Source: Halorussus halophilus
Lineage (GTDB): Archaea > Halobacteriota > Halobacteria > Halobacteriales > Haladaptataceae
Length of the DNA: 64,000 nucleotides
NCBI RefSeq assembly: GCF_008831545.1
Contig: NZ_CP044523.1
Location: 186,001 to 250,000, forward strand
Direction: 5' to 3'
Each line of letters opens with the position of its first letter. Position 1 is the first letter of the stretch. The notes beneath the pieces are model-generated. The model did no database searches, was not told where the DNA came from, and was given only the letters and a program-made list of their open reading frames with translations. The position numbers and the translations under genes are program-made. Below are positions 1-9,229 of this stretch, piece after piece.

Positions 1-56
1 TGCGTCAGCGCGTGGAGTGAGTCGTCGCTCCCGCCGATTCCCAGTAAGACTTTCAT
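1..56 (-). CDS. Universal stress protein (UspA family), N-terminal fragment
   Basis: The window opens inside a gene read leftwards. Only 18 codons are present, starting at an ATG whose complement is at 54-56. The translation MKVLLGIGGSDDSLHALT matches the usual start of UspA-type alpha/beta nucleotide-binding proteins (a hydrophobic first strand followed by a G-x-D/S-x-S loop). Family assignment rests on this short stretch only; the rest of the gene lies outside the window. The partner gene on the right is divergent, and the 106 bp between the two starts probably carries both promoters. Confidence 0.6.
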   Translation of the reverse strand, partial: MKVLLGIGGSDDSLHALT

Positions 57-162
57 ATCCGACCCAACCGTGCGAACCGTGAAAACAGTTGTGTGGGGGA
101 CCGAGGCTTGCGAACCGCCCGCAGACGACACGCTTTTCCACCCTCCCTCGTAACGGCGAGGC

Positions 163-1119
163 ATGGCAGACGACGAGTCGCGTCCGAGTGGGGAGGAACA
201 ACAGGACGCAGAGAGCGAGACCCGAGTGAGCGAAGCGAACGAGGGTCTCGAAAACGCGAGCGGTGAAACCGCGAGCGAGCGAGAGGAAGACATCAACGAA
301 GCGAACGAGGGTCTCGAAAACGCGAGCGGTGAAACCGCGAGCGAGCGAGAGGAAGACCTCAACGAAGCGAACGAGGGTCTCGAAGACCGGAGTGGCATCT
401 CGGAAGACGAGCGAAGCGAGTCTTCCAGCGACGACACCGACGTTTCGGGTGGCGACATCGACGCAGACGCCACCGAGACCGCCACCGCAACCGACAGTGA
501 GGACGCCGTCACGGCGGACGCGGAAGCTACTGAGGAAGCCACCGAAGACGACGAACTCGGCGACGTTCCCGAACCGGACATCCCCGAGGACGTGCGCAAG
601 TACGCCCGGTTCAAGAAGATGGACGGCGCACAGTACGACCGCGTCAACGAGTTCCTGCGCGACCGCACCTACATCACCGCCCGCGAGTGGGCCATCGCGC
701 GCCTCTGTGCGGACTTCCGCACGGAGACGGGCGTCGAGATGACGAAGATCGGGAACAACCTGCCCGAACTCGTCCCGTTCATGACCGACACGTACACGCC
801 CCAAGCAGTCAATCAGGCTCGCTCCTCGTTCGAGGACAAGGTTCGACAGGCGGGCGCGACCTTCCTCTACGGCGCGATGTCTGGCTTCTTCACCGCCGAG
901 GAGTTGGACGACATGATGTACGAGGTGACGGAAGTCGCCAAGTTCCTGCTGGAAGTCGAGGGCGTGGACCTCTCGGTGGACGAGGAACTGGCCGCAGAAG
1001 ACCGAATCTCCGAAGTTATGCGGGAAGTCCAGTCGGCCAGCGAAGGCCTGCGAAAGGACGAACTAGAGTGTCCGAACTGCGGCCACGAGATGGAAGCGGC
1101 CGACGGTGACGACGACTGA
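163..1119 (+). CDS. DUF5806-type haloarchaeal protein with in-frame repeats
   Basis: 318 aa, function unknown. The N-terminal ~130 residues are very acidic and low complexity. They contain two exact copies of a 22-residue unit (NEANEGLEN...SEREED) and the start of a third. From about residue 138 a folded domain begins (ARFKKMDGAQYDRVNEFLR...), which I recognise from memory as the haloarchaeal DUF5806 family. The protein ends with ECPNCGHEM (Cys303, Cys306), a half zinc knuckle. The start is the ATG just upstream of the acidic region. The gene converges on the next one, with a T-rich stretch after the stop. The repeat-bearing tail looks like a recent expansion of a common haloarchaeal hairpin sequence rather than part of the fold. 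Confidence 0.75.
   Translation: MADDESRPSGEEQQDAESETRVSEANEGLENASGETASEREEDINEANEGLENASGETASEREEDLNEANEGLEDRSGISEDERSESSSDDTDVSGGDIDADATETATATDSEDAVTADAEATEEATEDDELGDVPEPDIPEDVRKYARFKKMDGAQYDRVNEFLRDRTYITAREWAIARLCADFRTETGVEMTKIGNNLPELVPFMTDTYTPQAVNQARSSFEDKVRQAGATFLYGAMSGFFTAEELDDMMYEVTEVAKFLLEVEGVDLSVDEELAAEDRISEVMREVQSASEGLRKDELECPNCGHEMEAADGDDD
232..390 (+). repeat. 66-bp tandem repeat inside a coding region (2 copies plus partial third)
   Basis: Units start at 232, 298 and 364 (GAAGCGAACGAGGGTCTCGA...). The first two are 66 bp and almost identical; the third breaks off after about 25 bp. 66 is a multiple of three, so the reading frame is kept. Each full unit contains the hairpin GCGGT-gaa-ACCGC. 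A closely related sequence, with the same GAAAACGCGAGCGGTGA start and a GAGCGAGCGA end, occurs in non-coding DNA just upstream of the Kae1-Bud32 gene (56827-56864). Confidence 0.9.
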
Positions 1120-1131
1120 GTAGTTTTCTCC

Positions 1132-1734
1132 TTATTCTTCTTCCACTGTGTCTCCTTCGCCAGTCTGCGGTTCGAACACCGAGGGGTCCGCGTGCGTGAA
1201 CTCGATGGTCTCCTCTGTCAGCGTCCGCAGGTAGGTGTGCATCTCCCCCGCGGCTCTGGCGGCGTTGAGCATCGCCTCGGAGTTCTGGGCGTCGTAGTAC
1301 GCTGGGTAGAGCAGGGCGAACTCCCCGTCGTGGTCCTCCATGGCGACGACGAGCAGGACGAGCGCGTCGGCCGTCGCGGAGTACACTTCGTAGGCGTCGA
1401 ACGCCGCCCCGCCTTCGAGTCGCTCCTCGACGGCGTCGAACTCGTCGTTCGGGAGGAGTACGTCGAGACCGAAGCGTTCGTCCCCTTCCTCCGGGTCGGG
1501 CGTCAGTGTCGTCACGTCGCCGGGGTGCAACTGGAGCGTCTCCCAGCCCTCGGCCTCGTACTCGGCGGCGGTCGCTTCCATGTCGGCGACCACGTCCTCC
1601 CAGAACTCCATCGCTCGGAGGTGGGTGCCGGGCATGTCGCCCATTCCTTCGAACGCCGCGGCGGGGTCGTCTTCTACCAGTGGTTCGGCGTCCTCTTCGG
1701 GCGCTCCGTCCGTCTCCTCGACATCGTCGCTCAT
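1132..1734 (-). CDS. Conserved haloarchaeal hypothetical protein
   Basis: 200 aa, very acidic, no signal peptide or membrane segment. I chose the ATG at 1734 (MSDDVEET...) rather than earlier in-frame codons because the earlier codons would encode a basic stretch unlike the rest of the protein. After a ~35-residue acidic leader comes an alpha/beta-looking domain (LRAMEFWEDVVADMEATAAEYEAEG... then WETLQLHPGDV and a long strand ALVLLVVAMED). The pattern suits a small soluble cytoplasmic protein. I do not recognise a catalytic motif. It is divergent from the ABC transporter ATPase gene and convergent with the DUF5806-type gene. Confidence 0.7.
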   Translation of the reverse strand: MSDDVEETDGAPEEDAEPLVEDDPAAAFEGMGDMPGTHLRAMEFWEDVVADMEATAAEYEAEGWETLQLHPGDVTTLTPDPEEGDERFGLDVLLPNDEFDAVEERLEGGAAFDAYEVYSATADALVLLVVAMEDHDGEFALLYPAYYDAQNSEAMLNAARAAGEMHTYLRTLTEETIEFTHADPSVFEPQTGEGDTVEEE

Positions 1735-1872
1735 GGGCAATGAGGCGTCCTTTTTAGTGAAAAAGCTTCGCATGACGGGCCTTCGCTGTGCCTGCAGTTG
1801 GTTTCGATGGCGGACGCTCGCCGGTTCCAGTGGAAAGCTATTTGCCTGCCGACGCACCACTTTCGTGTAATT

Positions 1873-4368
1873 GTGAGTGAGTTACTATCAATCTCGAATT
1901 TGCGGACGCAGTTCGACACAGATAGGGGTGTCGTCGAGGCCGTAGACGACTTCGACCTCACTATCGAGGAGGGTGAGACGGTCGGTCTGGTCGGGGAATC
2001 GGGGTCCGGCAAGAGCGTGAGCGCGCTCTCGCTGATGCAACTCGTGGACGACCCCGGTCACATTCCGAGTGGCGAAGCGAAGTTCCACCACGCGGAACTG
2101 ACCGAGCAGTTCGCCAGCCAGTATCCGAAAGGTGTCGGCGAGTTCGTCTTCCCCGACGAGGGGTACGTTGACCTGCTCTCCGCGCCGGAGAACGCCATGC
2201 GAGACATTCGTGGCGGCGAGATGGGGATGATTTTCCAAGACCCCATGACCTCGCTGAATCCCGCGCTGACCGTCGGCGAGCAGGTCGCAGAGAGCCTGCG
2301 ACTCCACCAGTACGGCGGCCAACGAAAGGACTCGTGGTGGAACGCGGTCCGAGAAATTGCGCCGAAACTCGGCGGCAAGGACGTGGACGAAGAGATTCTG
2401 CAGGACACCATCGACATGCTCGAAGAGGTCGGCATTCCCGAACCGACCGCTCGCGTGGAGGAGTATCCCCACGAGTTCTCCGGAGGTATGCGCCAACGCG
2501 TCCTCATCGCCATCGCGCTGGCCTGCCGTCCGAAACTGCTCATCGCCGACGAACCGACGACGGCGCTCGACGTGACGATTCAGGCCCAGATTCTCGACCT
2601 CATCAACGACTTGCAGGACGAACTGGGCATGTCCGTGTTCATGATCACCCACGACCTCGGCGTCGTCGCCGAGACCTGCGACCGCGTGGCCGTGATGTAC
2701 GCAGGCGACATCGTGGAAGTCGGCCCAGTAGACGAGATTTTCCACAACCCGAGTCACCCCTACACGTACGCCCTGCTCGAATCGATTCCGAGCGAGGACA
2801 AGGACCGACTCACGCCCATCACGGGCAACGTTCCCGACCTCATCGACATGCCCCAAGGGTGTCACTTCGCGCCACGCTGTCCGTGGGCGCAACCGGAGTG
2901 TACCGAGGGCGAGATTCCGAACCTCCAGCACGGTCCCGACGACGTGGACCACCGCGCGAAGTGCGTGCTGGAGGACTTCGACAAGGACGCGTACGGCGAG
3001 GACCGCGAGGGAATCGGTACTGGAACTCACGAGACCGGCGAGCAGTTGCTCGCCGTAGACGAGATGAAGAAGCACTTCTCGCGGGCCGACGGCTTGCTGG
3101 ACGAGTGGCTCGACAGCGACCAAAAGAGCGTGAAAGCCGTCGATGGGGTTAGCTTCGACATCTACGAAGGCGAGACGGTCGGTCTCGTCGGTGAGTCTGG
3201 CTGTGGAAAATCGACGGCCGGTCGCACCCTGCTCCGACTCGAAGAACCGACCGACGGGACCATCGTCTTCGCCGGACAGGACCTCTCGGAGCTCGAACGC
3301 GACGAACTGCGCGACACGCGCAAGGACATGCAGATGATCTTCCAGGACCCGCTGTCGAGTCTCGACCCGCGGATGACGGTGGGCCAAATCATCATGGAAC
3401 CGCTGAAGATTCACAACCTGCCCGAGGGGTCGCCAGACGGCGACAAGGGTCGCAAGCAACAGCGGCGCGACCGCGTCGCAGAACTGATGGAAGCAGTCGG
3501 GCTTGAGAAGGGACAGTACGACCGTTATCCGCACGAGATTTCCGGCGGGCAACGCCAGCGCGTCGGCATCGCCCGCGCGCTGGCGGTGGATCCCGACTTC
3601 ATCGTCGCCGACGAACCCGTGAGCGCACTGGACGTGTCCGTGCAGGCCCAGATTCTGAACCTGATGGAGGACCTGCAAGAGGAGTTCGGCCTGACCTACC
3701 TGTTCATCGCTCACGACCTGAGCGTCGTTCGGCACATCTCCGACCGCATCGCGGTGATGTACCTCGGCGAAATCGTGGAGGTCGCCGAAACTGATGAACT
3801 GTTCGCTGACCCGAAACATCCCTACACGCAGGCACTGCTGTCGGCGATTCCGGAACCCGACCCGCGAGCAGACACCGACGACCGCATCATTTTGGAAGGC
3901 GACGTGCCGTCGCCAATCGACCCGCCGTCGGGGTGTCACTTCCGCACTCGCTGTCCGCAGGTCATCCCGCCCGAGGGCCTGAACATCGAGCAGGAAGCCT
4001 ATCGCGAAGTCATGGACTACCGTGAGCGCGTCGAAGACCGGTCCATCGACTTAGACGCCGCGTGGGAGGAGGCGTCGGGTGACAGCGAGAAGGTAACCCA
4101 GACTGCGACGGCAACCGACGGCGGGCACGCTGACGCCTCGCCCGAGGCGTTCCGTGCAGTCCTCTGGGACCATCTGTTCGACACCGAACCGTCGGGTCGG
4201 CCACGAAACGTCGTCGCCGACTCGTTCGACCACCTCGCCGACGGCGACTGGGACGGTGCGGCGTCGCTGCTGGAGGAACACTTCGCGAGCGTCTGCGAGC
4301 AGAAAGACCCGGTATTGCAAGAAGAAGCGCATCCGTCGGCGTGTCATCTGTACGACCAGCCGAACTGA
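1873..4368 (+). CDS. Fused dipeptide/oligopeptide ABC transporter ATPase (DppD-DppF)
   Basis: 831 aa, two complete ABC ATPase domains in one chain. These are normally separate DppD and DppF subunits that power uptake of peptides or related solutes. Domain 1: Walker A GESGSGKS at 41-48, signature FSGG near 202, Walker B LLIADEP near 223. Domain 2: Walker A GESGCGKS at 440-447, SGGQ near 557, ADEP near 580. Each half ends in the oligopeptide-transporter C-terminal domain (CHFAPRCP and CHFRTRCP). A further ~70 residues (from [11 protein letters not shown] to the end) follow and I do not recognise them. The GTG at 1873 is chosen because [10 protein letters not shown] begins the ABC fold directly; the upstream in-frame ATGs would add unrelated sequence. 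It is the first gene of a transporter cluster. Confidence 0.9.
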   Translation: MSELLSISNLRTQFDTDRGVVEAVDDFDLTIEEGETVGLVGESGSGKSVSALSLMQLVDDPGHIPSGEAKFHHAELTEQFASQYPKGVGEFVFPDEGYVDLLSAPENAMRDIRGGEMGMIFQDPMTSLNPALTVGEQVAESLRLHQYGGQRKDSWWNAVREIAPKLGGKDVDEEILQDTIDMLEEVGIPEPTARVEEYPHEFSGGMRQRVLIAIALACRPKLLIADEPTTALDVTIQAQILDLINDLQDELGMSVFMITHDLGVVAETCDRVAVMYAGDIVEVGPVDEIFHNPSHPYTYALLESIPSEDKDRLTPITGNVPDLIDMPQGCHFAPRCPWAQPECTEGEIPNLQHGPDDVDHRAKCVLEDFDKDAYGEDREGIGTGTHETGEQLLAVDEMKKHFSRADGLLDEWLDSDQKSVKAVDGVSFDIYEGETVGLVGESGCGKSTAGRTLLRLEEPTDGTIVFAGQDLSELERDELRDTRKDMQMIFQDPLSSLDPRMTVGQIIMEPLKIHNLPEGSPDGDKGRKQQRRDRVAELMEAVGLEKGQYDRYPHEISGGQRQRVGIARALAVDPDFIVADEPVSALDVSVQAQILNLMEDLQEEFGLTYLFIAHDLSVVRHISDRIAVMYLGEIVEVAETDELFADPKHPYTQALLSAIPEPDPRADTDDRIILEGDVPSPIDPPSGCHFRTRCPQVIPPEGLNIEQEAYREVMDYRERVEDRSIDLDAAWEEASGDSEKVTQTATATDGGHADASPEAFRAVLWDHLFDTEPSGRPRNVVADSFDHLADGDWDGAASLLEEHFASVCEQKDPVLQEEAHPSACHLYDQPN

Positions 4369-4463
4369 TTCTCTCCGCTCGGACTTCTCGTTCGACCTGA
4401 ATATGGTTCCGTACAGGTCGGTGAATTGAACTAACCGAACCGACCCACGTTCCCCTCCCGTAG

Positions 4464-4473
4464 CCTTATATCC
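4464..4473 (+). promoter_or_regulatory. TATA box of first substrate-binding protein gene
   Basis: CCTTATATCC is centred about 29 bp before the ATG at 4498, the spacing of an archaeal TATA element for a leaderless transcript. It suggests that the binding-protein gene can be transcribed separately from the ATPase gene that ends at 4368. Confidence 0.55.
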
Positions 4474-4497
4474 AGAATGATTGATTAGTAGCGATGG

Positions 4498-6240
4498 ATG
4501 ACTTCAAAAGACACATCCATTTCAAGGCGAAGCTTCCTGAAGGCGGCCGGGGGTGCGGCCGCGACGGCGTCCGTGACCGGCTACGTCGGTAACGATGCGG
4601 AGGCGACGAACGCCACACAACAGGGGGGTGGGTCGGTAACGTATGCCCGCGGGAACGACTCGGGCACACTCGACCCACAGAACACGACGAGCGGTGAGGA
4701 CGTGAAAGTCATCAACCAGATGTACGACACCCTCATCGACTTCGAACCGAATCAGACCTCGTTACAGGAGGGGTTGGCGACCGAATTTTCCCTAAATGGG
4801 ACCACGGCGACGCTCACGCTCCGCGAGGGCGTGACGTTCCACAACGGCGACGAGTTCACCGCGGAGGACTTCGTAGCGACGTTCCGGCGGTTCACGGACG
4901 AAGACTACGAGTACTACCCCGGAGACGACTACATCTCGGCGTACGGCCCGTTCACACTCGGTAACTGGGTGTCGAACGTGAGCGCTGGCGGTGGGGGCGG
5001 TGGCACGGCCACCGGGAACCAGACCGAAACTGCGAACGGAACCCAGACGGCCGGTGGGGGCGGCGGTCAACAACTCACCATCGAACTCAACCAGCAGTAC
5101 GCACCGTTCCTGCGGAACCTGGCGATGTTCGCGTCCAGCGTCCTCTCACAGCAGGCGATTCAGGAACTCGGACAGGACCTGAGTCAACAACCGGTCGGGA
5201 CGAGCGCGTTCCAGTTCGATAGCTGGGACCGGGGCAACCAGCGCATCCGCTTGTCCGCGTACGACGACTACTGGGGCGAAGGACCGTTCGTGGACGAAGT
5301 CGTGTTCACGGCCATCGCCCAGAACACGACGCGCGCTCAGACGCTCATCTCGGGCGGGGCAGACATCATCGACGGTTTGGGTGCCCAATCGTCCCAAATC
5401 GTCCAGAACGCAGACGCGGCCGAGTTGATAGAGACCCAAGGCATCAACATCGGCTACATGGCGTTCAACATGGCGCGGTTCGAACCGTTCCGCGACCGGC
5501 AGGTTCGACAGGCCATTAGCCACGCCATCAACACCCAGGCTATAGTCGAGAACATCTTCCGGGGCATTGCGGTGCAGGCGAGCCAACCGATACCGGAGCA
5601 AGTACTGGGGTACAACGAGGAGTTGGACCCGTATCCGCACGACCCCGAACAGGCACAGCAGTTACTGAACGACGCCGGCTACGGCGACGGGTTCTCGTTC
5701 GAACTGGCGACGTTCCAGAACCCGCGCACGTACAACCCGTCGCCGTTGCAGGCGGCCCAGACGGTCAAGTCGAACCTGAACGAAGTCGGCATCACGGTCA
5801 ACATCAACCAGATGCCGTTTAACCCGTTCCTCGACTACACCGCAGAGGGGCGACACGACGCATGTTTCCTGGGGTGGATGACCGACAACGGCGACCCGGA
5901 CAACTTCTACTACACGCTTCTGCACCCCGGAATCCCGCAGGACCAAGTGCCGGACGGACAGGATTGGGTTAGCTTCGACACCGAGGGGTACAACACGACC
6001 AACGTCGGCGGCTGGGCCAACACCGACTTCATGGACGTGGTCGAACAGGGCCAGAGTACGCTCAACCGAGAACAGCGCGCAGAGCTGTATCGGCAGGCGG
6101 GTCAAATCGCACACGACCAAGCGCCATGGGTGTTTATCGACCACGCGAAAGAGCTTCGCGGCGTCGCCAACCGCGTCGAGAACTTCCAGATCGCGCCGAT
6201 TAGTGGACCGCTACTGAAACAGGTCAGACTGTCGAACTGA
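4498..6240 (+). CDS. ABC transporter substrate-binding protein, family 5 (copy 1), lipobox Cys replaced
   Basis: 580 aa extracellular solute-binding protein of the DppA/OppA family. The Tat signal RRSFLKAAGG (Arg10-Arg11) shows folded export. In the downstream paralogue the signal ends with the lipobox LAGC; here the aligned residues read VTGY, with Tyr29 (codon TAC, 4582-4584) in place of the lipid-anchoring Cys, so this copy may be secreted or anchored another way. The body (VTYARGNDSGTLDPQ..., EGVTFHNGDEFTAEDF, DHAKELRG) is intact. Residues about 163-190 form a Gly/Thr/Asn-rich insert absent from the paralogue. Only 6 lysines in the whole protein by my count. Product and transport role are secure; ligand unknown, peptides likely from the family. 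Confidence 0.9.
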   Translation: MTSKDTSISRRSFLKAAGGAAATASVTGYVGNDAEATNATQQGGGSVTYARGNDSGTLDPQNTTSGEDVKVINQMYDTLIDFEPNQTSLQEGLATEFSLNGTTATLTLREGVTFHNGDEFTAEDFVATFRRFTDEDYEYYPGDDYISAYGPFTLGNWVSNVSAGGGGGGTATGNQTETANGTQTAGGGGGQQLTIELNQQYAPFLRNLAMFASSVLSQQAIQELGQDLSQQPVGTSAFQFDSWDRGNQRIRLSAYDDYWGEGPFVDEVVFTAIAQNTTRAQTLISGGADIIDGLGAQSSQIVQNADAAELIETQGINIGYMAFNMARFEPFRDRQVRQAISHAINTQAIVENIFRGIAVQASQPIPEQVLGYNEELDPYPHDPEQAQQLLNDAGYGDGFSFELATFQNPRTYNPSPLQAAQTVKSNLNEVGITVNINQMPFNPFLDYTAEGRHDACFLGWMTDNGDPDNFYYTLLHPGIPQDQVPDGQDWVSFDTEGYNTTNVGGWANTDFMDVVEQGQSTLNREQRAELYRQAGQIAHDQAPWVFIDHAKELRGVANRVENFQIAPISGPLLKQVRLSN

Positions 6241-6329
6241 CCACCTCCGGACTTCTTTCGAGTACTATCGAGAAGAAATACTCAATGTCGAGTGAGACTT
6301 TTATATTTGTTTCATCTGGGTTCGGCACG

Positions 6330-6338
6330 CTTATATGG
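6330..6338 (+). promoter_or_regulatory. TATA box of second substrate-binding protein gene
   Basis: CTTATATGG is centred about 26 bp before the ATG at 6360. A second TATA-like stretch (ACTTTTATATTTG, 6296-6308) lies further upstream. Both support independent, probably strong, transcription of the second binding protein. Confidence 0.55.
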
Positions 6339-6359
6339 CAGGTATGAGCATGATGCCCT

Positions 6360-8066
6360 ATGGCGTCAAGTGACAACCTAAAACGACGTGGCTTTCTGAA
6401 AGCTGCTGGCGGTGCGACAGTAGCTGCCACGCTCGCTGGCTGTGCAGGAAATACTGGCGAAGGTGACGGAACGACGACTGGCGACACCGGAACGACCTCC
6501 GGCGACTCCTCCGGTTCCGGTGGCACCCTGACCTACGCCCGTGGGACAGACTCCTCCACGCTGGACTTCCAAGCGACGACCAGTGGCGAAGACGCGAAGG
6601 TTACGAACCAGATTTACGAGAGCCTCATCGCGTTCAAGCCCGGCGGCACCTCGCTCGTCGCAGGACTAGCGACGGACTGGAACGTCAACGGTAAGACGGT
6701 CAACCTCACCCTCCGCGAAGGCGTGAAGTTCCACAACGGCGACGAGTTCACCGCAGAGGACTACGTGGCGACGTACCGCCGCTTCGTGGACGAAGACTAC
6801 GAGTACTTCCCCGGTGGCGACTACGTCTCGGCGTACGGTCCGTACTCGCTCGGTAACTGGATCAAGGAAGTCAGCAAAGACGAGAAATACAAGGTTACCA
6901 TCACCCTCAAACAGCAGTACGCGCCGATTCTCGCCAACTTGGCGATGTTCTGTTCGAAGGTCCACTCGCTCAAGGCCATCAAGGAACACGGCAAGAAGCT
7001 CAAGAACAACCCGGTCGGTACCGGTCCGTTCAAGTTCGAAGGCTGGGACACCGGCAACCAGCGCATCCGCCTGAGCAAGAACGAGGACTACTGGGGTGAC
7101 GACAAGGCCAAGGTAGACGAAGTCGTCTTCACGGCCGTCGGTCAGAACTCCTCACGTGCCCAGACGCTCCTCTCGCAGGACGCTCACATCATCGACGGAC
7201 TCGGCGCGCAGTCCTCCCAGATGGTCAAGCAGTCCAACAAGGCCAAACTCGAATCCATCCCCGGCATCAACGTCGGTTACATGGCCTTCAACATGGCGCG
7301 CAAGGAGGCGTTCCAAGACAAGAAGGTCCGACAGGCCATCAACTACGGTATCAACACGAAGTCCATCGTCGAGACCATCTTCAAGGGCATCGCCTCGCAG
7401 GCGAGCCAACCGATTCCGGAGAGCGTCATGGGGTACAACAAGGACCTCGACCCGTACCCGCACAAGCCCGACAAGGCGAAACAGATGCTGAAAGACGCCG
7501 GGCAGGAGAACCTCTCGTTCGAACTCTCCATCTTCAAGAACCCGCGTCCCTACATCCCGTCGCCGCGACAGGCCGCACAGACCATCAAGTCCAACCTCAG
7601 TAACATCGGCGTCGAGGTCACCATCAACACGATGCCGTGGAAGCAGTACCTCACCTACACCGAGAACTACAAACACGACGCGTGTTTCCTCGGGTGGATG
7701 ACGGACAACGGTGACCCGGACAACTTCTACTACGCGCTGCTGCACCCCGGTAGCTCCGTCAAGGCCTCGGACGTGCCGGACGGCCAGAACTGGGTGGACC
7801 CCGACGACTACGACGGCTTCAACACGCTCAACGCGGCCGCGTGGGCCAACACCGAGTTCATGAAGCTCACCGAGGAAGCACAGAAGAGCTACGAGACGAG
7901 CAAGCGCAAGCCGAAGTACAAGAAGGCCGGTCAGATCTTCTACGACGACGCGCCGTGGGTGACCCTCGACCACGCCAAGTCGATGCGAGGCGTCGCCAAC
8001 AGCGTCAGCGGCTTCAAGCTCGCGCCCATCGGCGGTCCGTTCCTCAACCTCGTCTCCATCGAGTAG
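6360..8066 (+). CDS. ABC transporter substrate-binding protein, family 5 (copy 2), Tat lipoprotein
   Basis: 568 aa paralogue of the preceding gene, with closely matching order of motifs (LTYARGTDSSTLDFQ, FHNGDEFTAEDYVATYRRF, GWMTDNGDPDNFYYALLHPG, WVTLDHAKSMRG). Its signal is canonical: twin arginine R9-R10 and lipobox LAGC with Cys28, so it should be a membrane-anchored lipoprotein on the outer face. It carries about 48 lysines, far more than its neighbour (6) and unusual for a haloarchaeal protein. It lacks the Gly-rich insert of copy 1. It delivers substrate to the two permeases encoded just downstream. A T-rich stretch follows the stop. Confidence 0.92.
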   Translation: MASSDNLKRRGFLKAAGGATVAATLAGCAGNTGEGDGTTTGDTGTTSGDSSGSGGTLTYARGTDSSTLDFQATTSGEDAKVTNQIYESLIAFKPGGTSLVAGLATDWNVNGKTVNLTLREGVKFHNGDEFTAEDYVATYRRFVDEDYEYFPGGDYVSAYGPYSLGNWIKEVSKDEKYKVTITLKQQYAPILANLAMFCSKVHSLKAIKEHGKKLKNNPVGTGPFKFEGWDTGNQRIRLSKNEDYWGDDKAKVDEVVFTAVGQNSSRAQTLLSQDAHIIDGLGAQSSQMVKQSNKAKLESIPGINVGYMAFNMARKEAFQDKKVRQAINYGINTKSIVETIFKGIASQASQPIPESVMGYNKDLDPYPHKPDKAKQMLKDAGQENLSFELSIFKNPRPYIPSPRQAAQTIKSNLSNIGVEVTINTMPWKQYLTYTENYKHDACFLGWMTDNGDPDNFYYALLHPGSSVKASDVPDGQNWVDPDDYDGFNTLNAAAWANTEFMKLTEEAQKSYETSKRKPKYKKAGQIFYDDAPWVTLDHAKSMRGVANSVSGFKLAPIGGPFLNLVSIE

Positions 8067-8149
8067 AAAGACGAACGGACTCGGCCGAAAATCGAACTGC
8101 AACCGAACGAAAATCGAAGGCCGCTACGGGGTGACGGCACCGCAGTTGC

Positions 8150-8180
8150 GAGCCTTTTTTCACCCCTCGCGTTTTTTCTC
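8150..8180 (+). terminator. T-rich terminator after substrate-binding protein 2
   Basis: Two T6 runs (8155-8160 and 8172-8177) separated by CACCCCTCGCG lie between the binding-protein stop and the permease start. Archaeal intrinsic termination needs T-runs rather than a hairpin, so partial termination here would give more binding protein than permease. The spacing resembles the double T-run core of the family-2 elements described below. Confidence 0.45.
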
Positions 8181-8187
8181 CGAGTGA

Positions 8188-9201
8188 ATGATTTCCAAGC
8201 GGTTCGTTATCAAACGACTCTTGCTGCTCGTCCCGGTGCTGTTCGGGGTGGCGACGTTCGTCTTCGCCATCCTGCACCTCGCACCGGGCGACCCCGCACG
8301 GGTCATCGCGGGCCAGCGAGCATCCGAGCAGTTCGTCCAGCAGATTCGGGTGGAGCTTGGCTTGAACGACCCGATTTGGGTCCAGTACGGCCGGTTCTTG
8401 CTGGAGACGGTGCAACTCGAACTCGGGAAGTCCTACCAGATTCAGAAGGGCGTCCCGGTCACGGAAGTGCTTCGCTACAAACTCCCCGTCACCATCGAGA
8501 TGGCGCTGTACGGCCAGTTCCTCGGTATCCTCTTCGGGATTCCGCTTGGACTGCTCGGCGCTATCAAACAGGACTCGCTGTCCGACCACCTCACTCGCGT
8601 CGGCGCGCTGACCGGCATCAGCGTCCCTATCTACTGGAGCGGCCCGCTCGTCATTCTGCTGTTCGCGCAGGTGTTCAACGTGCTTCCGGCCAGTGGCCGC
8701 ATCGCGACCACCTTCGACATCCAGCCGATTACTGGCGTCATCACCATCGACACGCTCATCCGTGGTAACTTCGCGGCGTTCCAGTCGGCGGCGGCCCACC
8801 TGCTGTTGCCGTCGATGGTCATCGGCATCTACTCGATGGCGCTCATCTCCCGGATGATGCGTTCCTCGATGCTCGAAGTCATCCGGCAAGACTACATCCG
8901 GACCGCTCGCGCGAAGGGCCAAGGCGCGCGCATCACGATGATGAAACACGGGTTCCGGAACGCGCTCATCCCCGTCGTGACCGTCATCGGTATCCAGTTT
9001 GGCACCCTGCTCGGCGGTGCCGTCCTCACCGAGACAGTGTTTGGCATCGCGGGCATCGGCACCCTACTGGTGAGTGCGATTCAGGTCGGTGACTACCCGG
9101 TCGTGCAAGGCACCGTCCTGATGTTCGCGTTCCTGTTCACGCTCGTGAACCTCGGCGTGGACATCACCTACTCGTACCTCGACCCACGGATCGACCAATG
9201 A
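8188..9201 (+). CDS. ABC transporter permease (DppB type)
   Basis: 337 aa integral membrane protein with about six transmembrane segments, beginning with the family hallmark (FVIKRLLLLVPVLFGVATFVFAILHLAPGDPA). The cytoplasmic EAA loop, which contacts the ATPase, is seen as ARAKGQGARITMMKHGFRNA (around 250-270). It forms half of the membrane channel of the peptide-type transporter. The start is the ATG at 8188 directly before the first hydrophobic helix. The next permease starts 28 bp after the stop, so they are surely cotranscribed. Confidence 0.92.
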   Translation: MISKRFVIKRLLLLVPVLFGVATFVFAILHLAPGDPARVIAGQRASEQFVQQIRVELGLNDPIWVQYGRFLLETVQLELGKSYQIQKGVPVTEVLRYKLPVTIEMALYGQFLGILFGIPLGLLGAIKQDSLSDHLTRVGALTGISVPIYWSGPLVILLFAQVFNVLPASGRIATTFDIQPITGVITIDTLIRGNFAAFQSAAAHLLLPSMVIGIYSMALISRMMRSSMLEVIRQDYIRTARAKGQGARITMMKHGFRNALIPVVTVIGIQFGTLLGGAVLTETVFGIAGIGTLLVSAIQVGDYPVVQGTVLMFAFLFTLVNLGVDITYSYLDPRIDQ

Positions 9202-9229
9202 TTAGTACACTCTCACAGGAGCGATTACA

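Noticed and set aside
1888-3939. 683-codon open frame antisense to the ABC ATPase
   Set aside because: GC-rich third positions of the real gene keep the opposite strand open; the translation shows no domain while the plus strand has two complete ABC ATPases.
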